Assembly: GCF_026239735.1 (NCBI RefSeq)
Contig: NZ_JAPIVT010000006.1
Coordinates: 124,001 to 188,000, forward strand
From: Pedobacter sp. MC2016-05
GTDB lineage: Bacteria; Bacteroidota; Bacteroidia; Sphingobacteriales; Sphingobacteriaceae
Direction: 5' to 3'
Length of the DNA: 64,000 bases
This document shows, piece after piece, positions 1 to 9,737 of the stretch. Position 1 is the first letter of the stretch. The number at the start of each line of letters is the position of its first letter. The notes below the pieces were generated by a model. It saw only the letters and a list, made by a program, of their open reading frames with translations, had not been told where the DNA came from and searched no databases. Position numbers and translations under genes: made by a program.

Positions 1-1746
1 TTTCGGTTTATCCTTTAAAGATTCTTCGTATGACAAGTAATTTAGACCATAACTGGTACCAATCCATAGCCGGTTTTTACTATCATAAAACAGTGATAAA
101 ACGTCACTATGCGATAAGCTACCTTCGTAGCCGAAAGCCTTATAAGTTTTAAACTTTCCGGTTTTTGTGTTTAATACGCTTAATCCCCCGTATCTACAAG
201 CAATCCACAAACGATTATCCTTTCCTTGAGCCAAGGCATAAATAATATCATTTACGGGTCCATTTTTTTCCACTGATGAAGACGAGTATTGCTTAAAATG
301 CTGAATGGAAATCGATTGATCCGGATTTCGAACAAGCTTGAGGTGAACCAAACCATAACCACTGGTTCCCATCCAAATAGAACCATCAGGATCTTGAATA
401 ATAGCATAAACCGACTTAAACTCAGGAAGCTTGTTAGTATTGCGAATATCTTTCCAATTGAATAGTTTATTCAACTTTAAATCAAACACAGAAAGTCCTT
501 TACCATCGGTACCTATATAAATAAATTGGTTTGCGCCTTTTTGAATTGCAAAAACGGAGTTGTTTTCTAACCCGGAGCTCACATCAATTTTTTTCGGCTT
601 GGTAGTTGCCCTATTCTCCGACCAAAAATTGTTAAAAATAAAAACACCGTTTCCTTTGGTCCCTACCCATAAATTTCCACCTTCTTCTGCAAAAGCTCTT
701 ATAGGTTTATTGATATTGGTGCCGTTTACTTTGGTTAATAAGCCGAAAAAATTTTCTTTTGGGTAAATCTGAACCAAACCGTTTCCGTCTGTACCTAACC
801 ATAATATCTGATCAGCACCTACATTTAAAGCAGTTATTTTAAGGTTTTCGACGGCAGCAACTTCATTTTTTAGAAAACTCGATGCTTTAAAGTCTGAATC
901 AAAAACACTCAAGCCTTGGTTTTCCCATGCAACTATATAATGAGATTTATAAAACGAAACTGCTTTGATCTTTTTTTTTGGCCAGTCAATGGGCACTTCA
1001 GCAAAGTTTTGATCGACTAGAAATTGGCTTTCGGTAGTAGTTGTGAAAATAATTTTACCATTGATGACAAAGAAATTGCTTATTCCCTTAGGATCGGTGA
1101 ACTTTTTTTCAATTTGTAAAGTCTTCTGCCCAACTTTGGCCAACTTAAGTTCTCCAGATTTATTAAGATAACAAAGTTGATTGCCCACAAAATTCATTTT
1201 AACAATGACTTCATGGCTCTTGAATTGTTGAAAGGCTATGAATTGGTCTTTTTCAAAATCGTATCTGCTTAAAACTCCATTTGCTGAAAAACAAAAAACC
1301 ATCCCATCATTGCTTATAATAAGGTCGTATTCATTCTCCCGTATTTTTTGTGGTGAAGTATTTTTATAAAAATAACGGCTAAACTTCCCTGAAACTTTAT
1401 TGTAGCGAGAAATACCACCGATGGTATTTATCCAGATATTATTTTTTTGATCTTCTTTAATGGATAAAATTACATTGCTCCCTATGCTGTTCTCTATTTT
1501 ATCAATATTATGGTTGTATACAGTAAAATTAGCTCCGTCATACCGGTTTAAACCATCCCAGGTGCCAATCCATAAAAGCTGGTCTTTATCTTGAAATATT
1601 GAATTAATTGAGCTGTTTGATAATCCATTTCGATTATCGAGCTGGCGATAATAGAAAGAAACTTTCGGCTTCACATCTTCCGCATAAATATGCTCTAACG
1701 AGATAAATCCCATCAAAAACAAAAAGACAACAAACGCTTTACTCAT
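1..1746 (-). CDS. Two-component regulator propeller protein, N-terminal part (runs off window)
   Basis: This reading frame stays open from the ATG at 1744-1746 to the left edge of the window (582 codons), so the C-terminal part is missing. It begins with a signal-peptide-like stretch (about residues 1-22, MSKAFVVFLFLMGF...). It then carries many copies of the Reg_prop repeat, for example LWIGTWDGLNRYDG, LWLGTDGNGLVQI, LWVGTKGNGVFIF and LWIGTSYGLNYL. Proteins of this kind form periplasmic beta-propellers that sense carbohydrates or other ligands. In Bacteroidota they are usually fused to a histidine kinase, often with a response regulator, or to a diguanylate cyclase-like output. The output domain lies outside the window, so the class is not settled. 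It is divergent from the SusC/SusD pair at 2278-6758, which suggests it may control that pair. The propeller assignment is firm; the regulatory link is inference. Confidence 0.88.
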   Translation of the reverse strand, partial: MSKAFVVFLFLMGFISLEHIYAEDVKPKVSFYYRQLDNRNGLSNSSINSIFQDKDQLLWIGTWDGLNRYDGANFTVYNHNIDKIENSIGSNVILSIKEDQKNNIWINTIGGISRYNKVSGKFSRYFYKNTSPQKIRENEYDLIISNDGMVFCFSANGVLSRYDFEKDQFIAFQQFKSHEVIVKMNFVGNQLCYLNKSGELKLAKVGQKTLQIEKKFTDPKGISNFFVINGKIIFTTTTESQFLVDQNFAEVPIDWPKKKIKAVSFYKSHYIVAWENQGLSVFDSDFKASSFLKNEVAAVENLKITALNVGADQILWLGTDGNGLVQIYPKENFFGLLTKVNGTNINKPIRAFAEEGGNLWVGTKGNGVFIFNNFWSENRATTKPKKIDVSSGLENNSVFAIQKGANQFIYIGTDGKGLSVFDLKLNKLFNWKDIRNTNKLPEFKSVYAIIQDPDGSIWMGTSGYGLVHLKLVRNPDQSISIQHFKQYSSSSVEKNGPVNDIIYALAQGKDNRLWIACRYGGLSVLNTKTGKFKTYKAFGYEGSLSHSDVLSLFYDSKNRLWIGTSYGLNYLSYEESLKDKPK

Positions 1747-1847
1747 AGTAGGCTTGCAATTAAAAACTTGTTGGTTGGCTATAAACTTGGGATGATTAAA
1801 ACTACTTAAAAAAATTGAATTAGCCGGACAGAAATATGCTTAAACGA

Positions 1848-1879
1848 AAACAGGCGGTCAAATTTGACCGCCTGTTTTT
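1848..1879 (-). terminator. Terminator hairpin after csbD-like gene
   Basis: The arms CAGGCGGTCAAA and TTTGACCGCCTG (1851-1874) form a perfect 12-bp inverted repeat without a separate loop. Read on the minus strand it is followed by TTTTCG. It lies 19 bases past the stop of the CsbD-like gene and fits an intrinsic terminator. The plus-strand side also ends in T residues, so it may work in both directions. Confidence 0.75.
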
Positions 1880-1897
1880 CATCATCATAACAAATGA

Positions 1898-2083
1898 TTA
1901 TAAGGAATTAATCCACTTTACCAGTTCGTCTCTTCCTTTACCTGTTTTTTGCTGAAGTCTCCCTAATAACTCATCATCTTGCCCCTCATCGTGCTTCAGA
2001 TCATCATCAGTTAAATCGGCATAAGCTTGTTTAACTTTTCCTTTTATTTCGTTCCACTTTCCTTTAATTTCTAACTTATCCAT
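1898..2083 (-). CDS. CsbD-family stress-response protein
   Basis: This 61-residue protein is small, charged and predicted cytoplasmic. It starts [21 protein letters not shown], which is the typical CsbD N-terminus (K-G-x-W-x-E-x-K-G-x-x-K). CsbD proteins are induced by general stress in many bacteria, and their molecular role is not known. The C-terminus ([21 protein letters not shown]) also fits the Bacteroidota form of the family. The gene has its own hairpin terminator downstream. It sits between the propeller sensor and the SusC gene but shows no functional link to either. Confidence 0.88.
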   Translation of the reverse strand: MDKLEIKGKWNEIKGKVKQAYADLTDDDLKHDEGQDDELLGRLQQKTGKGRDELVKWINSL

Positions 2084-2277
2084 TTCGAGTTTTTTTTTAA
2101 GTAAATCAAATTTTAATCTATTTTATCAACAACCATCTCCAATTTTTGTTTCGAAATGCGCTTTTGAAACGATATTAAATGTTAAAACCAATCATTCTTA
2201 AATGTTTTAAATAAAAATTTTGTTACATTGATTTATCATTCCTCTAACTATAAACCATTATTAACTAAAACTAAAAT

Positions 2278-5200
2278 TTGATGAAAAAACTACTATTAAG
2301 TATGATTTTATCTTTCGGTTTGATTTCGCTTGCTTTCGCACAAGATAAAGTCATAACCGGGAAAGTTACCTCTAACAGTTCAGGGCCTTTACCTGGTGTT
2401 AGTGTGTACGTAAAAGGAGCCGCTTCAAATGGTACTCAAACCGATGCAACTGGTTCATACAAACTAAGCGTACCGGCAAACGCAAAAACGTTGGTTTTCA
2501 CTTTTATCGGATTTAAAACCAAGGAAATAGCTATAACAGGCAGTACAGTCAATGCCAGTTTAGACGAAGAAAATACCACCTTATCTGATGTAGTGGTAGT
2601 GGGTTACGGTACGCAGAATAAACGTGATGTGACGGGGTCGGTAGCTTCAGTTAAGTCAAAAGATTTGGAGAACCTTCCAGTTACCAGCTTCGAACAAGCA
2701 CTACAAGGCAAAGCAGCTGGTGTACAGATATCAGCTCAAAATGGAAAGCTTGGACAAGGAATTACCGTTAGGGTTCGTGGAGCAGCATCGGTTACCGCTG
2801 GTAGTGAACCTCTTTATATTGTTGATGGAATCCCGATAACTTCGGGAGATTTCTCGAGCACAACGGCTCCGACAAGTGCATTGGCCGATTTAAACACGAA
2901 TGATATCGAATCTATAGAGGTTTTGAAAGATGCATCAGCTTCTGCAATTTATGGAGCAAGAGCATCGAATGGCGTGGTAATAATCACAACCAAACAAGGT
3001 AAAGTAGGTAAAACACTTATTCAATTTAATGCTTTGGGTGGAATTAGTACACCATCTAATCATAGAGAATTTATGAATGCTGAACAATATGTTCAGATTT
3101 TAAGAAGAGCAGGCGCTGGTGCTGCAAATCAGGATTTTCTTAATGGAGATTATGCCACGCTACAAGAGGCGCTTGATGACTATACTTCAATTATTGAGGG
3201 AAGGCTAACCCGCTATTCAGCAGGAAATACCGACTACCAGACTTATAAGGTAAACACAAATTGGGAACGAGAATCATTCCAAAAGAATCCCGTTACACAA
3301 CAGTATGATTTAAACTTAACTGGAGGTAACGAAAAAACTAAGTTTTATATAGGCGGCCAAGCATTAGATCAGCAAGGTATCATTGTTGGTAATAGCTACA
3401 AGCGCTATAGCGGAAGATTAAACCTAACCAATAAGGTTACAGATTTTTTAGAGGTTGGTGTGAATTTGAATTTTTCGAACAGTATAAATAATCGTTTATC
3501 AAATGATAATGCATTCTCTAGCCCTTTACAATCAGTAGCCCTATCGCCAATTACGCCTTTCATCGATCCAAGATCAGGGTTAATTAGCGGGACTTTACCA
3601 GGTGCTGCTTCGAACTACCCTGTTTATTACAACCCTTTTATCGGAATTGAAAATGCAGCCTATAAAGCAACTGTTTACCGCACAATTGGCAAAGCATTTG
3701 CAAATGTTAACATTGCGAAAGGCTTAAAATTCAGCACAGATTTCTCGATTGATAACTTGAACCAAAACGAAGAGAGCTACTATGGTTCCTTAACTTTTAG
3801 AAATACTGGAACAGCTAATGGGGATGGACAAAACATCTCAACATTCGTTATCAATGCTAATACAAACAACTTTTTTAGCTATAATACCACCTTCGGTAAA
3901 AGTGCATTTGATGCCATCTTAGGAACAAGCTATCAAAAATCTACTTCGAAATACAGCACACTAGAAGGTCAAGATTTTCCGAGTGATGCATACATCAAAT
4001 TAGGATCAGCTGCTACTAAGGTAATAGCAACAAGTAATGAAAGTGCCTTTAGCTTTTTGTCTTATTTTTTTAGAGCAAATTACAAATACAACGATCGTTA
4101 CTTGGTAGGTTTTAGTGTAAGAGCAGATGGTTCATCTAGGTTTGGAGAAAATCATAGGTATGGTTATTTCCCTGCAGGATCAGTTGCCTGGATTGCATCA
4201 GAAGAAGATTTCTTAAAAAGTAGCGAAACCATTAGCTTACTGAAACTAAGAGCGAGTTATGGTTTAACCGGTAATGCAGAAATTGGGAATTACTCTGCAA
4301 GAGGTTTATTTAGTGGTACAGGTGCTTATGGTGGTGTTGCAGGTCAAATTCCTTCTAGAATTGCCAATCCAGATTTAACATGGGAAAAAACCAAACAGCT
4401 TGATATAGGATTAGATTTTGGAATCTTAAAAAATAGAATAACGGGAACCTTTGATTTTTACCAAAAAAATACAACGGATTTATTATTGGATGTTCCTATT
4501 CCCCAAACAACTGGTTTTTCTACAAAAACACAAAATTTAGGTAAGTTAAAAAATACTGGTTTCGAGTTGGGAATTAACTCAGAAAATTTTGTGGGTGAGT
4601 TTAAATGGTCGACAGCAATTACAGCTGCAATAAACAATAATAAAATTACCGATTTAGGTGGTCAGGTATTAAACAGCAATGAAATAAACGCTGCAATTGC
4701 AGGGCAACCAATTGGTGTTTTTTACTTGCCAGAATATGCGGGAGTTGATCCATCTAACGGTGATGCTTTGTATTATAAAAACACAACCGATGCTTCTGGT
4801 AATGTGAACAGAGAAACTACAACCGACATAAATGAAGCTCAACGCATTTTTGCTGGGAATCCAAATCCTAAATATACTTTTGGCATCAATAATACATTTT
4901 CTTATAAAAACTTTGATTTAGGAATATTCTTTCAAGGAGTAGCTGGTAATAAAATCTTTAATGCAGGTGGTCAATATATGAGTGCAAACGGATCAAATGG
5001 ATACGATAATCAAACTGCAGATCAAGCATCATACTGGGATAAACCTGGAGATCTTACTTCCGTTCCGGAACCAAGGTTATTTTATGGGAATGGTGTTGGA
5101 AATTCAACCAGATATATTTCAAGTGGTAATTTTATCCGTTTAAAAACCTTAACGCTGGGTTACACTTTTCCAACTTCAGTACTGACTAAAATCAAATTAA

Positions 5201-5373
5201 GTAAGTTAAGATTATATGCTACTGCACAAAACTTGGCAACTATAACAGGCTACAAGGGTTGGGATCCAGAGGTAAATGCTGATTATCAATCAACCAACAT
5301 CAACCAGGGTGTCGATTTCTATTCAGCACCTCAGCCTCGCGTAATTTCATTCGGTATCAATATTGGCTTATAA
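2278..5373 (+). CDS. SusC/RagA-family TonB-linked outer membrane transporter
   Basis: This 1031-residue protein is an outer-membrane transporter powered by TonB. In order it has a signal peptide ending near AFAQ (residue 21), a CarboxypepD_reg-like beta-sandwich (about 25-95), the SusC signature and plug domain (VVVVGYGTQNKRDVTGSVASV onward, with PLYIVDGIPI and ASAIYGARASNGVVIITTK), and a large C-terminal beta-barrel ending in ISFGINIGL. SusC proteins form the channel of a pedal-bin complex with a SusD lipoprotein, which is encoded 17 bases downstream. Substrates are usually glycans or peptides, but no degradative enzyme is adjacent, so the substrate cannot be inferred. The propeller sensor encoded divergently is a candidate regulator. 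Confidence 0.96.
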   Translation: MMKKLLLSMILSFGLISLAFAQDKVITGKVTSNSSGPLPGVSVYVKGAASNGTQTDATGSYKLSVPANAKTLVFTFIGFKTKEIAITGSTVNASLDEENTTLSDVVVVGYGTQNKRDVTGSVASVKSKDLENLPVTSFEQALQGKAAGVQISAQNGKLGQGITVRVRGAASVTAGSEPLYIVDGIPITSGDFSSTTAPTSALADLNTNDIESIEVLKDASASAIYGARASNGVVIITTKQGKVGKTLIQFNALGGISTPSNHREFMNAEQYVQILRRAGAGAANQDFLNGDYATLQEALDDYTSIIEGRLTRYSAGNTDYQTYKVNTNWERESFQKNPVTQQYDLNLTGGNEKTKFYIGGQALDQQGIIVGNSYKRYSGRLNLTNKVTDFLEVGVNLNFSNSINNRLSNDNAFSSPLQSVALSPITPFIDPRSGLISGTLPGAASNYPVYYNPFIGIENAAYKATVYRTIGKAFANVNIAKGLKFSTDFSIDNLNQNEESYYGSLTFRNTGTANGDGQNISTFVINANTNNFFSYNTTFGKSAFDAILGTSYQKSTSKYSTLEGQDFPSDAYIKLGSAATKVIATSNESAFSFLSYFFRANYKYNDRYLVGFSVRADGSSRFGENHRYGYFPAGSVAWIASEEDFLKSSETISLLKLRASYGLTGNAEIGNYSARGLFSGTGAYGGVAGQIPSRIANPDLTWEKTKQLDIGLDFGILKNRITGTFDFYQKNTTDLLLDVPIPQTTGFSTKTQNLGKLKNTGFELGINSENFVGEFKWSTAITAAINNNKITDLGGQVLNSNEINAAIAGQPIGVFYLPEYAGVDPSNGDALYYKNTTDASGNVNRETTTDINEAQRIFAGNPNPKYTFGINNTFSYKNFDLGIFFQGVAGNKIFNAGGQYMSANGSNGYDNQTADQASYWDKPGDLTSVPEPRLFYGNGVGNSTRYISSGNFIRLKTLTLGYTFPTSVLTKIKLSKLRLYATAQNLATITGYKGWDPEVNADYQSTNINQGVDFYSAPQPRVISFGINIGL

Positions 5374-5390
5374 TTAAACGACGAATAGAC

Positions 5391-6758
5391 ATGAAAAAGA
5401 CATATATATATAAATTGATAATGGCATCGATGTTACTATCGGTAACATCATCTTGTAAAAAAGCACTTGAAATTTCCCCTGTAGATACAATTGAGCAAAG
5501 TAAAGCGCTACTTACTTCTAAGGATGTAGAAGTTGCTTTAGTTGGAGCTTATTCTGAATTGGGAAGCAGAAATCTTTATGGTGGGAGGCCCTTTTTGATG
5601 GCCGATTTTCTAGCGAACACGAATGCTATCGAGTGGTATGGAACCTATGAAGAGCTTACACAAACCATAAATAAATCAATATTAAAAACAAATACTTTCG
5701 TAAATAACGTTTGGGCAGCGGGTTATACAGCTATAAACGATGCAAATAATGTATTGTCTGCGATAAGCAAAGTTGATGCGGCGAAAAAAAATAAAGTAGA
5801 AGGTGAAGCGAAATTTATAAGAGGGGCTGTTTATTTTGATTTAGTGAGGCTATATGGAAAAGCATATAATGATGGATCTCCTGCGACAAATTTAGGCGTA
5901 CCAATAGTGCTTACGCCAACAACAGCAGTCACAGATGAAAGCTATGTAACAAGAGCTACGGTTGCGGCAGTTTATGCACAAGCAATTGCTGATTTAACAG
6001 ACGCTGAAGCAAAATTACCAGCAACAAATGGATTTTTTGCTACAAAATCATCTGCAGCCGGAATGCTTGCAAGACTATATTTACAGATGGGAAATTATGC
6101 TGCTGCTGGCGCTGCTGCAAACAGAGTTATTACTTCTGGAAACTACTCATTAACATCATCATACACTGCAGCTTTCCCTACAATGGGATCAAGCCCAGGC
6201 TTAAATACAACTGAAGATGTATTTTCTATTCAGGTTACGACCCTAACCGGATTTAATGGATATAATGAGTTTTATGGATCGTCGACCTACGGCGGTCGTG
6301 GAGATGCAGTTATTTCCCAAAGCTGGATTGATGTTAACTATGTAGGCGCAGATGATAGGGTGAATGCTTTCTACGATGATGGCGATATGTTCACTTCAAA
6401 ATATGCAAATCCTTATGGTAATGTTTCTATTATCAGGTTAGCTGAGATGTACTTAATTAGAGCGGAATGTAATGTGCGTTTGGCTCCAGCGGCACCCATT
6501 GGCGGGCGCACACCTCTTCAAGATCTATCTGTTGTAAGAGGAAGAGCGGGATTAACGACAACAAGTGCAACATTAGCAAATATTTTAAATGAACGTAAGC
6601 TAGAATTAGCCTTCGAAGGCTTTGCATTACACGACGCCAAAAGAACGCAAACCAATATTGGGTCGATTGCTTGGAATGCAAACAATTTAGTTTTTCCGAT
6701 TCCTCAAATAGAAATGGATGCAAACAAAAATCTGGTTCAAAATCCAGGATATAACTAA
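5391..6758 (+). CDS. SusD/RagB-family nutrient-binding lipoprotein
   Basis: This 455-residue lipoprotein is the surface lid that binds substrate for the SusC transporter. The signal peptide ends in a lipobox with cysteine 22 (SVTSSCKK), so it should be lipid-anchored and surface exposed. The N-terminal helical part (DAKKNKVEGEAKFIRGAVYFDLVRLYG) and the C-terminal segment (IRLAEMYLIRAECNVRL, then ILNERKLELAFEGFALHDAKRT) are SusD/RagB hallmarks, as is the final NP-GYN end. The gene follows susC after 17 bases and ends at a terminator shared with the convergent acs gene. Pairing with SusC is secure; substrate is unknown. Confidence 0.95.
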   Translation: MKKTYIYKLIMASMLLSVTSSCKKALEISPVDTIEQSKALLTSKDVEVALVGAYSELGSRNLYGGRPFLMADFLANTNAIEWYGTYEELTQTINKSILKTNTFVNNVWAAGYTAINDANNVLSAISKVDAAKKNKVEGEAKFIRGAVYFDLVRLYGKAYNDGSPATNLGVPIVLTPTTAVTDESYVTRATVAAVYAQAIADLTDAEAKLPATNGFFATKSSAAGMLARLYLQMGNYAAAGAAANRVITSGNYSLTSSYTAAFPTMGSSPGLNTTEDVFSIQVTTLTGFNGYNEFYGSSTYGGRGDAVISQSWIDVNYVGADDRVNAFYDDGDMFTSKYANPYGNVSIIRLAEMYLIRAECNVRLAPAAPIGGRTPLQDLSVVRGRAGLTTTSATLANILNERKLELAFEGFALHDAKRTQTNIGSIAWNANNLVFPIPQIEMDANKNLVQNPGYN

Positions 6759-6780
6759 TTTAAGAATAAACACTAAAAAA

Positions 6781-6808
6781 AATGCCGATCAAATGATCGG
6801 TATTTTTT
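6781..6808. terminator. Bidirectional terminator between susD-like gene and acs
   Basis: The arms CCGATC (6785-6790) and GATCGG (6795-6800) are extended by three more pairs and enclose an AAAT loop. The hairpin is followed by TTTTTT on the plus strand and preceded by an A-tract that gives T residues on the minus strand. It lies between two convergent genes and can serve both. Confidence 0.8.
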
Positions 6809-6828
6809 GTTACTTTGAATGTTTAAAT

Positions 6829-8727
6829 CTATTTCAGCGCTTTAGAAGCCGCTATAATTTCTTCTACCACGCCTGGATCCAACAAAGTTGAAGTATCGCC
6901 TAAATTAGCGGTATCACCCTCAGCAATTTTTCTTAAAATTCTACGCATAATTTTACCCGAACGTGTTTTTGGCAAGCCAAACACGAAAAGGATTTTATCT
7001 GGTTTGGCAATAGCACCAATTACCCGGGTAACCGTTTGCAAAATATCTTTTTTAGTCAGTTCTGCTTCACCATGCATTTCCGGATTAATTACGAAAGCAT
7101 AAATTCCTTGTCCTTTTACATCATGCGGATAGCCTACCACTGCACTTTCAACCACGCCAGCATGCATATTGATGGCGTTTTCTACTTCCGCAGTACCAAT
7201 TCTATGACCAGAAACATTCAAAACATCATCAACCCTACCAGTGATTCTATAGTATCCATCCTCATCGCGTAAGCAGCCATCTCCAGTAAAATATAAATTC
7301 TCATAAGTGGAAAAATAGGTTTGCTTGCATCTCTCATGATCGCCATAGGTGGTACGTAACATTCCAGGCCATGGAAACTTAATACAAAGATTTCCACTTA
7401 CGCCATTGCCTTCAATTTCTTTACCATTTTCATCTACCAAAATAGGCTGAATACCTGGCAGAGGCAAAGTGGCGTAACTTGGTTTTGTCGGCGTTACCGT
7501 GGCGATTGGCGAGATCATAATTCCTCCGGTTTCGGTTTGCCACCAGGTATCAACAATTGGTGCTTTACCATGTCCAATTTTTTCGTCAAACCAATGCCAG
7601 GCCTCTTCGTTTATAGGTTCTCCTACAGAGCCGAGCACACGAATAGAACTTAAATCTTTTCCTTGTAACGGTTCCTCGCCAAAGCTCATTAATGAACGTA
7701 TAGCAGTTGGTGCGGTGTATAATGTATTTACTTTATGTTTTTCTACAATATCCCAAAAGCGAGAAGCATTAGGGTAAGTTGGAATCCCTTCAAATAATAC
7801 AGATGTTGCCCCTTGAGAAAGCGGTCCGTAAACGATGTACGAGTGCCCTGTAATCCAACCGATATCAGCGGTACAGAAATAAACTTCTCCTGGTTGATAA
7901 TTGAATACATTTGTGAAGGTATAACCAGCATAAACCATGTATCCGCCGCAAGTATGTACCACGCCTTTTGGTTTACCTGTAGAGCCCGAAGTGTACAAAA
8001 TGAACAACATATCTTCTGCATCCATCTCTTCGGCTTCGCAGATATCATTAACATGTTTAACTTCATCCTCCCACCATACATCTCTACCTTTCAACATGGA
8101 AACAGGCGTACGCACATGCGTAAGCACAATACATTTTTCTACGGTAGGGCAGCCGATGAGCGCATCGTCAATTACATCTTTCAACGGAATTTGTTTATTT
8201 CCACGATACGCACCATCTGCAGTAATTACCAATTTACATTGCGAATCGTTAATCCGATCGGCAATGGATTTAGCAGAGAAACCACCAAAAATTACCGAGT
8301 GAACGGCTCCTATTCTGGCACAGGCCAGCACTGCAATTGCCAACTCAGGAACCATGGGCATATAAATGCAAATCCGGTCGCCTTTTTTTGCTCCATTACG
8401 TTTTAAAACATTGGCAAAACGGCAAACCCGTTCGTGCAACATCTTATACGTTAGGGTAACACTTTCTTCTTCAGGATTATTGGGCTCCCAAATGATGGCA
8501 GGTTTATCACCGTTCTTTTCTAAGTGACGATCAAGGCAGTTTTCGGTGATGTTTAGTTTGGCACCTTCAAACCATTTAATGTCAGGCTCGTTAAAATTCC
8601 ATGATAAAACTTTAAACCAAGGTTTTCTCCACTGAAAGTTCTGTGCAACCTCGCCCCAAAATTGTTCAGGGTTTTCGATACTTTTTTTATAATCTTCTTC
8701 GTATTGATTAAAAGATGTAATTTGCAT
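6829..8727 (-). CDS. acs: Acetyl-CoA synthetase (AMP-forming)
   Basis: This 632-residue cytoplasmic enzyme activates acetate to acetyl-CoA through an acetyl-AMP intermediate. The N-terminus (FWGEVAQNFQWRKPW) is the ACAS_N domain. The AMP-binding signature LYTSGSTGKPKG lies at about residues 244-255. WWQTETGG and YFTGDGCLRDEDGYYRITGRVDDVLNVSGHRIG are the adenylation core motifs. The C-terminal RSGKIMRR carries Lys592, the lysine that is reversibly acetylated to switch off this enzyme in other bacteria. The length is normal for the family. It is transcribed alone, convergent with the SusC/SusD pair. Confidence 0.97.
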   Translation of the reverse strand: MQITSFNQYEEDYKKSIENPEQFWGEVAQNFQWRKPWFKVLSWNFNEPDIKWFEGAKLNITENCLDRHLEKNGDKPAIIWEPNNPEEESVTLTYKMLHERVCRFANVLKRNGAKKGDRICIYMPMVPELAIAVLACARIGAVHSVIFGGFSAKSIADRINDSQCKLVITADGAYRGNKQIPLKDVIDDALIGCPTVEKCIVLTHVRTPVSMLKGRDVWWEDEVKHVNDICEAEEMDAEDMLFILYTSGSTGKPKGVVHTCGGYMVYAGYTFTNVFNYQPGEVYFCTADIGWITGHSYIVYGPLSQGATSVLFEGIPTYPNASRFWDIVEKHKVNTLYTAPTAIRSLMSFGEEPLQGKDLSSIRVLGSVGEPINEEAWHWFDEKIGHGKAPIVDTWWQTETGGIMISPIATVTPTKPSYATLPLPGIQPILVDENGKEIEGNGVSGNLCIKFPWPGMLRTTYGDHERCKQTYFSTYENLYFTGDGCLRDEDGYYRITGRVDDVLNVSGHRIGTAEVENAINMHAGVVESAVVGYPHDVKGQGIYAFVINPEMHGEAELTKKDILQTVTRVIGAIAKPDKILFVFGLPKTRSGKIMRRILRKIAEGDTANLGDTSTLLDPGVVEEIIAASKALK

Positions 8728-9164
8728 GGTACTTGTTATATATTTGGGATTACTAGCGGCTAATTTAAATAAATAATGACGAAATTAATATTCAAATTGC
8801 ATCAAAAAAAATAGGCTCAAATACCCATTAATTTGTTTTCTGCGTTTATTATTCTATTTTTATGATATGAAAATTTGTTAATTAATTCACCACTTCACCT
8901 TCTTTGTTTAAAAAGCAAAAATTTTTTAAATTAGTATCCAAGATCGATAGGCTAAGAAAACAGCTCTGTTTTAGTTTTCAATCATTACAAATCCGAAGAT
9001 TATTTTAATACGGTAAGCTTCAAATTTTGAAGTTTCAATAATCTGGCGAGACAAACATTTATATTGATTTGAATAAGATATATTTTATCTTTTTGATGGC
9101 TCATTCAGAAATTAAGCCTGGCAAATTGATACAAAAATTATAAATTACTACTTATTTTAAAATT
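8728..9164. other. 437-bp intergenic region with nested inverted repeats
   Basis: No reading frame worth reporting was found. Two structured parts are visible. AAAACAG / CTGTTTT (8957-8972) is a tight hairpin. A nested structure spans 8997-9044: outer arms AGATTATT (8997-9004) and AATAATCT (9037-9044) enclose the 15-base palindrome CTTCAAATTTTGAAG (9018-9032). The acs promoter and the promoter of the exported protein at 9165 must lie here, but no clear Bacteroidota promoter motif was identified. Confidence 0.5.
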
Positions 9165-9641
9165 ATGAAAAAACTGACTTTATTAATTGCCCTTCTTCTA
9201 ATGTTCACTGGCTTCCACGTTTATTCCTCTGTCAAAACAACAATTGACAGAGATTCTAATTTCGTAGTTTTTAATAAATCTAAAAACATAGAGGAAGTGA
9301 AAATTAGAAAATCTAAAAAAAGTGGTGCCGTATTGTATATAACCGTCGGGGTACCACAAAAAACTGCGTCTAACAACAATGTTACTGCAATCGGAATAAG
9401 TGGCAAATCAGAATCTGAAGAATTAAGGAATAAAAAAGGTCCAATTTTCGATCACATTGAAGTTTTAAATGGCGGCTACGATGACATTAAGGTTGATAAA
9501 TTAAATTCAAGTCAAAACGTTTATACAATTGAAAAAGTAAATTTTCCTCTTAGATTGAAGGTTAAGTCAGGTAACGAGCAAGTAGAATTTGAACTGAAAG
9601 AAGTTGGTAAGTGGAATGTAGAGATAAATTACAAAAAATAA
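9165..9641 (+). CDS. Exported protein of unknown function
   Basis: This 158-residue protein begins with a signal peptide (MKKLTLLIALLLMFTGFHVYSS), so it is probably periplasmic. The mature part is rich in lysine, valine and beta-strand-like stretches (AVLYITVGVP, FPLRLKVKSG, WNVEINYKK) and has no cysteine. No family was recognised. It lies alone between a structured 437-bp gap and the ribosomal protein block, and a promoter for the latter follows directly, so it is likely its own transcription unit. Confidence 0.7.
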   Translation: MKKLTLLIALLLMFTGFHVYSSVKTTIDRDSNFVVFNKSKNIEEVKIRKSKKSGAVLYITVGVPQKTASNNNVTAIGISGKSESEELRNKKGPIFDHIEVLNGGYDDIKVDKLNSSQNVYTIEKVNFPLRLKVKSGNEQVEFELKEVGKWNVEINYKK

Positions 9642-9656
9642 TTACACCCCCTCTTG

Positions 9657-9684
9657 TTGTTTACAATTATTATTCAGATATTTG
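9657..9684 (+). promoter_or_regulatory. Candidate promoter for rpmB operon
   Basis: TTG (9657-9659), then 17 bases, then GATATTTG (9677-9684) is close to the Bacteroidota primary-sigma consensus TTG-N17-23-TAnnTTTG, with one mismatch in the -7 box. The predicted transcript would have a leader of roughly 45 bases before rpmB. The assignment rests on motif and position only. Confidence 0.45.
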
Positions 9685-9737
9685 CACACTCTTAAAAAAA
9701 TTAAGCGACGATATTTTAACAACTATATTTACAAGTC

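Noticed and set aside
7813..8406. 197-codon open frame on the plus strand
   Set aside because: It lies wholly antisense to acs, whose motifs are complete, and its sequence has no family character. Long antisense frames are common opposite conserved genes.
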